Shown piece after piece: positions 61,490 through 64,000 of a stretch of 64,000 nucleotides of DNA. How positions within the stretch are numbered: the first letter of the stretch is position 1; each line of letters opens with the position of its first letter. The stretch comes from Cucumis sativus (taxonomy: Eukaryota > Streptophyta > Magnoliopsida > Cucurbitales > Cucurbitaceae), in contig NC_026658.2 of assembly GCF_000004075.3 (NCBI RefSeq), positions 25,098,075-25,162,074 on the forward strand, given 5' to 3'. The notes under the pieces were generated by a model. That model searched no databases, was not told where the DNA came from, and saw only the letters and a list, made by a program, of their open reading frames with translations. Made by a program: the position numbers and the translations under genes.

Positions 61490-61770
61490 TTTTGGTAATA
61501 ATAAAATTGAGGTTAAAAATCATTTTTAGTTCTAATCTTCCATCAAAACAATTCAACCAATCTACTTTGACTTGGTCACAGTTTAGTAATTATATTTTGA
61601 TTTTTTTTGTAACAATTTAGTTTTTAAAATTTTATTTTATAACAATTTAGTTATTGAACTTTATTAAGTAACAATTTTAGTCATTATACTTCAAACTTAT
61701 TTTTATCAGTTTAGTTTCTATCGAAGAAACTAGTTAGAAATAGAGACGGATACTTTTAAAAAATACTTAG
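61490..61770. repeat. Degenerate AACAATTTAGT-type interspersed repeat
   Basis: Three spaced phrases of the form AACAATTTAGTTTTT, AACAATTTAGTTATTGAACTTT and AACAATTTTAGTCATT form a loose tandem array with period about 40-45 bases. Related text (for example CAATCTTTAAACTTCAAAACTG near 18898) occurs elsewhere in the window. Element class not determined. Confidence 0.4.
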
Positions 61771-62023
61771 TTTAAATCATAAAATAACAAAATTGACATC
61801 TAATTTTAATAATTTTTTTTACAATATTAGAGTCTAAAATTATTATAAAATTAAAAATACACCCTGATAAAAGCATACTAAAGTTTAAACGCTAAATTCT
61901 TACGGAATTGAATTAAATCGTTACACACAAGATTGAGTAATTTGTTTTTTAATACTTTAATATTAAGATTGTCATTGTTTGGGATGAGGTTAATTTGAGA
62001 AGCAATAAGAATAAGAGAGAAAG

Positions 62024-62185
62024 ATGAAGAAGGAAGAACAGTGGTTGGTGGGGCGGGTGACAGTAGAGGCAGTGGCCGGGGCAGCCCGCATGTGGCGGTG
62101 GGGGCAGGCGGAGCAGGGCGGGCAGTTGCATGGCGTCTCAACAACGACAACTGTCAGAAATGCATGCGTCCGCCATAGCCAATAA
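62024..62185 (+). CDS. Short GC-rich frame, 53 codons (doubtful)
   Basis: An ATG-to-TAA frame of 53 residues in a sharply GC-rich island (about 62040-62120). Contains RVTVEAVAGAARMWRWGQ. No family recognised and no signal peptide. A GC island in AT-rich DNA suggests an exon, promoter or a low-copy insertion; a plain purine-rich satellite is also possible. The opposite strand has overlapping Pro-rich frames. Low confidence. Confidence 0.15.
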   Translation: MKKEEQWLVGRVTVEAVAGAARMWRWGQAEQGGQLHGVSTTTTVRNACVRHSQ

Positions 62186-62829
62186 CACACAGCTTCTCTT
62201 CATTATTTGTGCCCATAATCTTTGACTTTTGACTACACCATCATCATCCATCATCTTTCTCTGCCCATAATCAATTGTCATTTTCTATTTGGCCTTTTTT
62301 TTGCATCTCCCTCTAATATTCCCTTTTATGTATACATGTACACACACCAATGTTCTCTAATTACATGACTTCATTGCGTTTGTTTACGATCATGGATTCT
62401 TTTACATATACGTATGAAAAAGATACGTTGTTTTAGTCAAATTTCATTCAAGTCAGGACATACCCTATAACATTCTCCTGTATATCTCAACTTCACTTTA
62501 TAGATAATTTTCACATAAGAAACGGACGGATTATAGATGAATCTCCTTGGAATATTAATTAAATAAAAATAGTTTCACATATTTATATTTATTCTAAATT
62601 TTAGAGAATTACTGCTATGGGGTTATTTGAAACTTATATTTTGTAGATATGGCAAAACTCAAAATCTGGATTTTTAATTATTATTTCTATATGATCAGTT
62701 GGCGGAAGTAAGTGACGGAGAGGTGGATTTGTGGCTGAAGAGTACAAATGGTGTGGAGGAAAGTATTGGTTGATGAAAGAGAGACTCGAGGGGGTGATCT
62801 TATAAAGTATATATATTAACAACTCAGTC

Positions 62830-63140
62830 AAATAATGTATCATTGTTAAGTTTATCAAACTATATATATTGTCAATTTCATGTGTATCAGTATTATTATA
62901 AAGAGCAATGTATCATTGGCAAGTTTATCAACATATATAAGTAAAATAATTTTCAGCAATACAAATGAGTGAAAATGATCGACAAATTCTTCAGCAGTTT
63001 ATCAATCGAGTACATGATCAATCAACTGTATCAAGTTTATTAACAATACAAACGAGTACATGATTGACAGTAATATATCAAATACATCATTATCAAGTGT
63101 AAATATATCTATATAGTGTATATTGGCAAGTTAACGAATT
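62830..63140. repeat. Diverged repeat array (AAGTTTATCAAC type)
   Basis: Phrases such as AAGTTTATCAAACTATATA, CAAGTTTATCAACATATA, AGTTTATCAATCGAGTACATGA, CAAGTTTATTAACAATACAA and TATCAAGTGTAAATATA recur at 60-70 base spacing. It looks like an old, diverged tandem array rather than coding DNA. Confidence 0.4.
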
Positions 63141-64000
63141 TGCATGGATACACAAAACGTGTGAAACAAGATAAACGACACTTTGCACTCCTTAGAGTCT
63201 TCATGCCTTAAATATACTTTCTCCGCTTAAACCACGTATCAATTGGAGAGGAAATAACATTGCATGAACACAAAACTTAATATCATCTTAAAAATCATCA
63301 ATTGTCTCAAAAGGTATTTAGTATTGTTATTGGAGAAGGTAAATAATTTAATATCATATCATCTAACAAACACGTATTAACTATTATTTATCCCACCAAC
63401 TTTTACCAAAAAGCTCTAGATCGAGCATACAAGTCCACTAACTTGTTCGAATCATCAACACACACATCAAATACATAACATATATTATTTCTCAAGAGTT
63501 CCCACTTCTTTGTTTTTGACTCGAATATAACTATAAAATGTATAAATAATAGCTGTAGCTAGTAGGGGGTATAATTAAAATCATCCCTATAGTTGATGAA
63601 AGGTATCTTGGTTTTTTTGTTTTAAATCTGTCACACACACACACAAGAGAACATTAAAGTAAATCTAGACAAATTATTTAGGGTATCTTTAAAAGGAGAG
63701 AAGGTAAGGGGTACATACACACAACTAACTACACACATGATCATGACAAAAGAGGAACAAAAACTACAAGTCTTCTCACTCTCACATCACATCATCCATG
63801 TTTCTAGAGAAATGGAAAACTGTATATATTCCCATTTCAATCTTTGGTCCCTCTCATTTTTGTTGAACCCTATTCAGAAAAAGAGATGAACAATAATGGA
63901 GAGAAGAAGCCCTAACCACAGAATATGGAAAGTTTTAGGACCACAAATAGAATGATTCTTAATAAAGAAAGAAAAAAGAGGACAATAATATTAACAATAA
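63141..64000. other. Right edge, no gene supported
   Basis: AT-rich sequence with (CA)n near 63632-63642 and CT-rich pieces toward 63780-63860. It could be a promoter of a gene beyond the edge, but no exon is visible. Confidence 0.4.

Overview
The window is nuclear DNA of a flowering plant. Genes are split by short, AT-rich GT-AG introns, intergenic DNA is very AT-rich with many simple repeats, and every recognisable protein is a typical eudicot family member. The repeat style and protein sequences fit a cucurbit such as Cucumis, but the species call is inference. Ten protein genes are complete or nearly complete and one (SQD1) is cut by the left edge. I rebuilt exons by eye. Nine of the complete models keep an open frame with GT-AG junctions throughout; the first exon of the esterase could not be placed.

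Layout. 1-1039 (+): 3' part of SQD1 (sulfolipid synthesis). 1673-3926 (-): alpha/beta hydrolase. 5220-9270 (-): FTSH4, a mitochondrial i-AAA protease, behind a promoter dense in TGGGCY elements. 9.8-12.2 kb: gap with a solo copia-type LTR. 12251-14128 (-): IDD-family C2H2 zinc-finger factor. 14.1-20.6 kb: AT-rich gap with MITE-like and SINE-like repeats and one GC-rich island. 20592-23281 (+): apoplastic invertase with the classic 9-nt mini-exon. 27285-27692 (-): intronless CC-type glutaredoxin (ROXY). 27.7-37.6 kb: long gap with clusters of ACGT-core promoter elements and one possible unassigned transcript near 34.5-35.4 kb. 37628-39975 (+): MAX1/CYP711A, strigolactone synthesis. 40536-42383 (-): calmodulin-binding IQD protein, convergent with MAX1. 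42.4-48.4 kb: AT-rich gap with two more MITE copies. 48369-50059 (+): LOG8-type cytokinin-activating enzyme. 54361-57091 (-): NIPA9-like magnesium transporter. 58185-58523 (+): small DUF3511 protein. 58.5-64 kb: no convincing gene, repeats only.

The genes are independent plant loci, not an operon-like system. Two themes stand out. First, the order mixes neighbours that I recall from three separate Arabidopsis regions (At4g33030-40, At5g11910-70 and At2g26140-80), which suggests an ancestral order split in Arabidopsis by genome duplication and gene loss. Second, three genes linked to shoot growth (cell-wall invertase, MAX1, LOG8) lie within 30 kb; this is worth noting, but nothing in the sequence shows joint control. 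I found no convincing evidence of a new biological system. The best leads are non-coding: a perfect 17-bp hairpin, a palindromic MITE family, an ACGT-element cluster upstream of the glutaredoxin, and small upstream ORFs before FTSH4 and the invertase.
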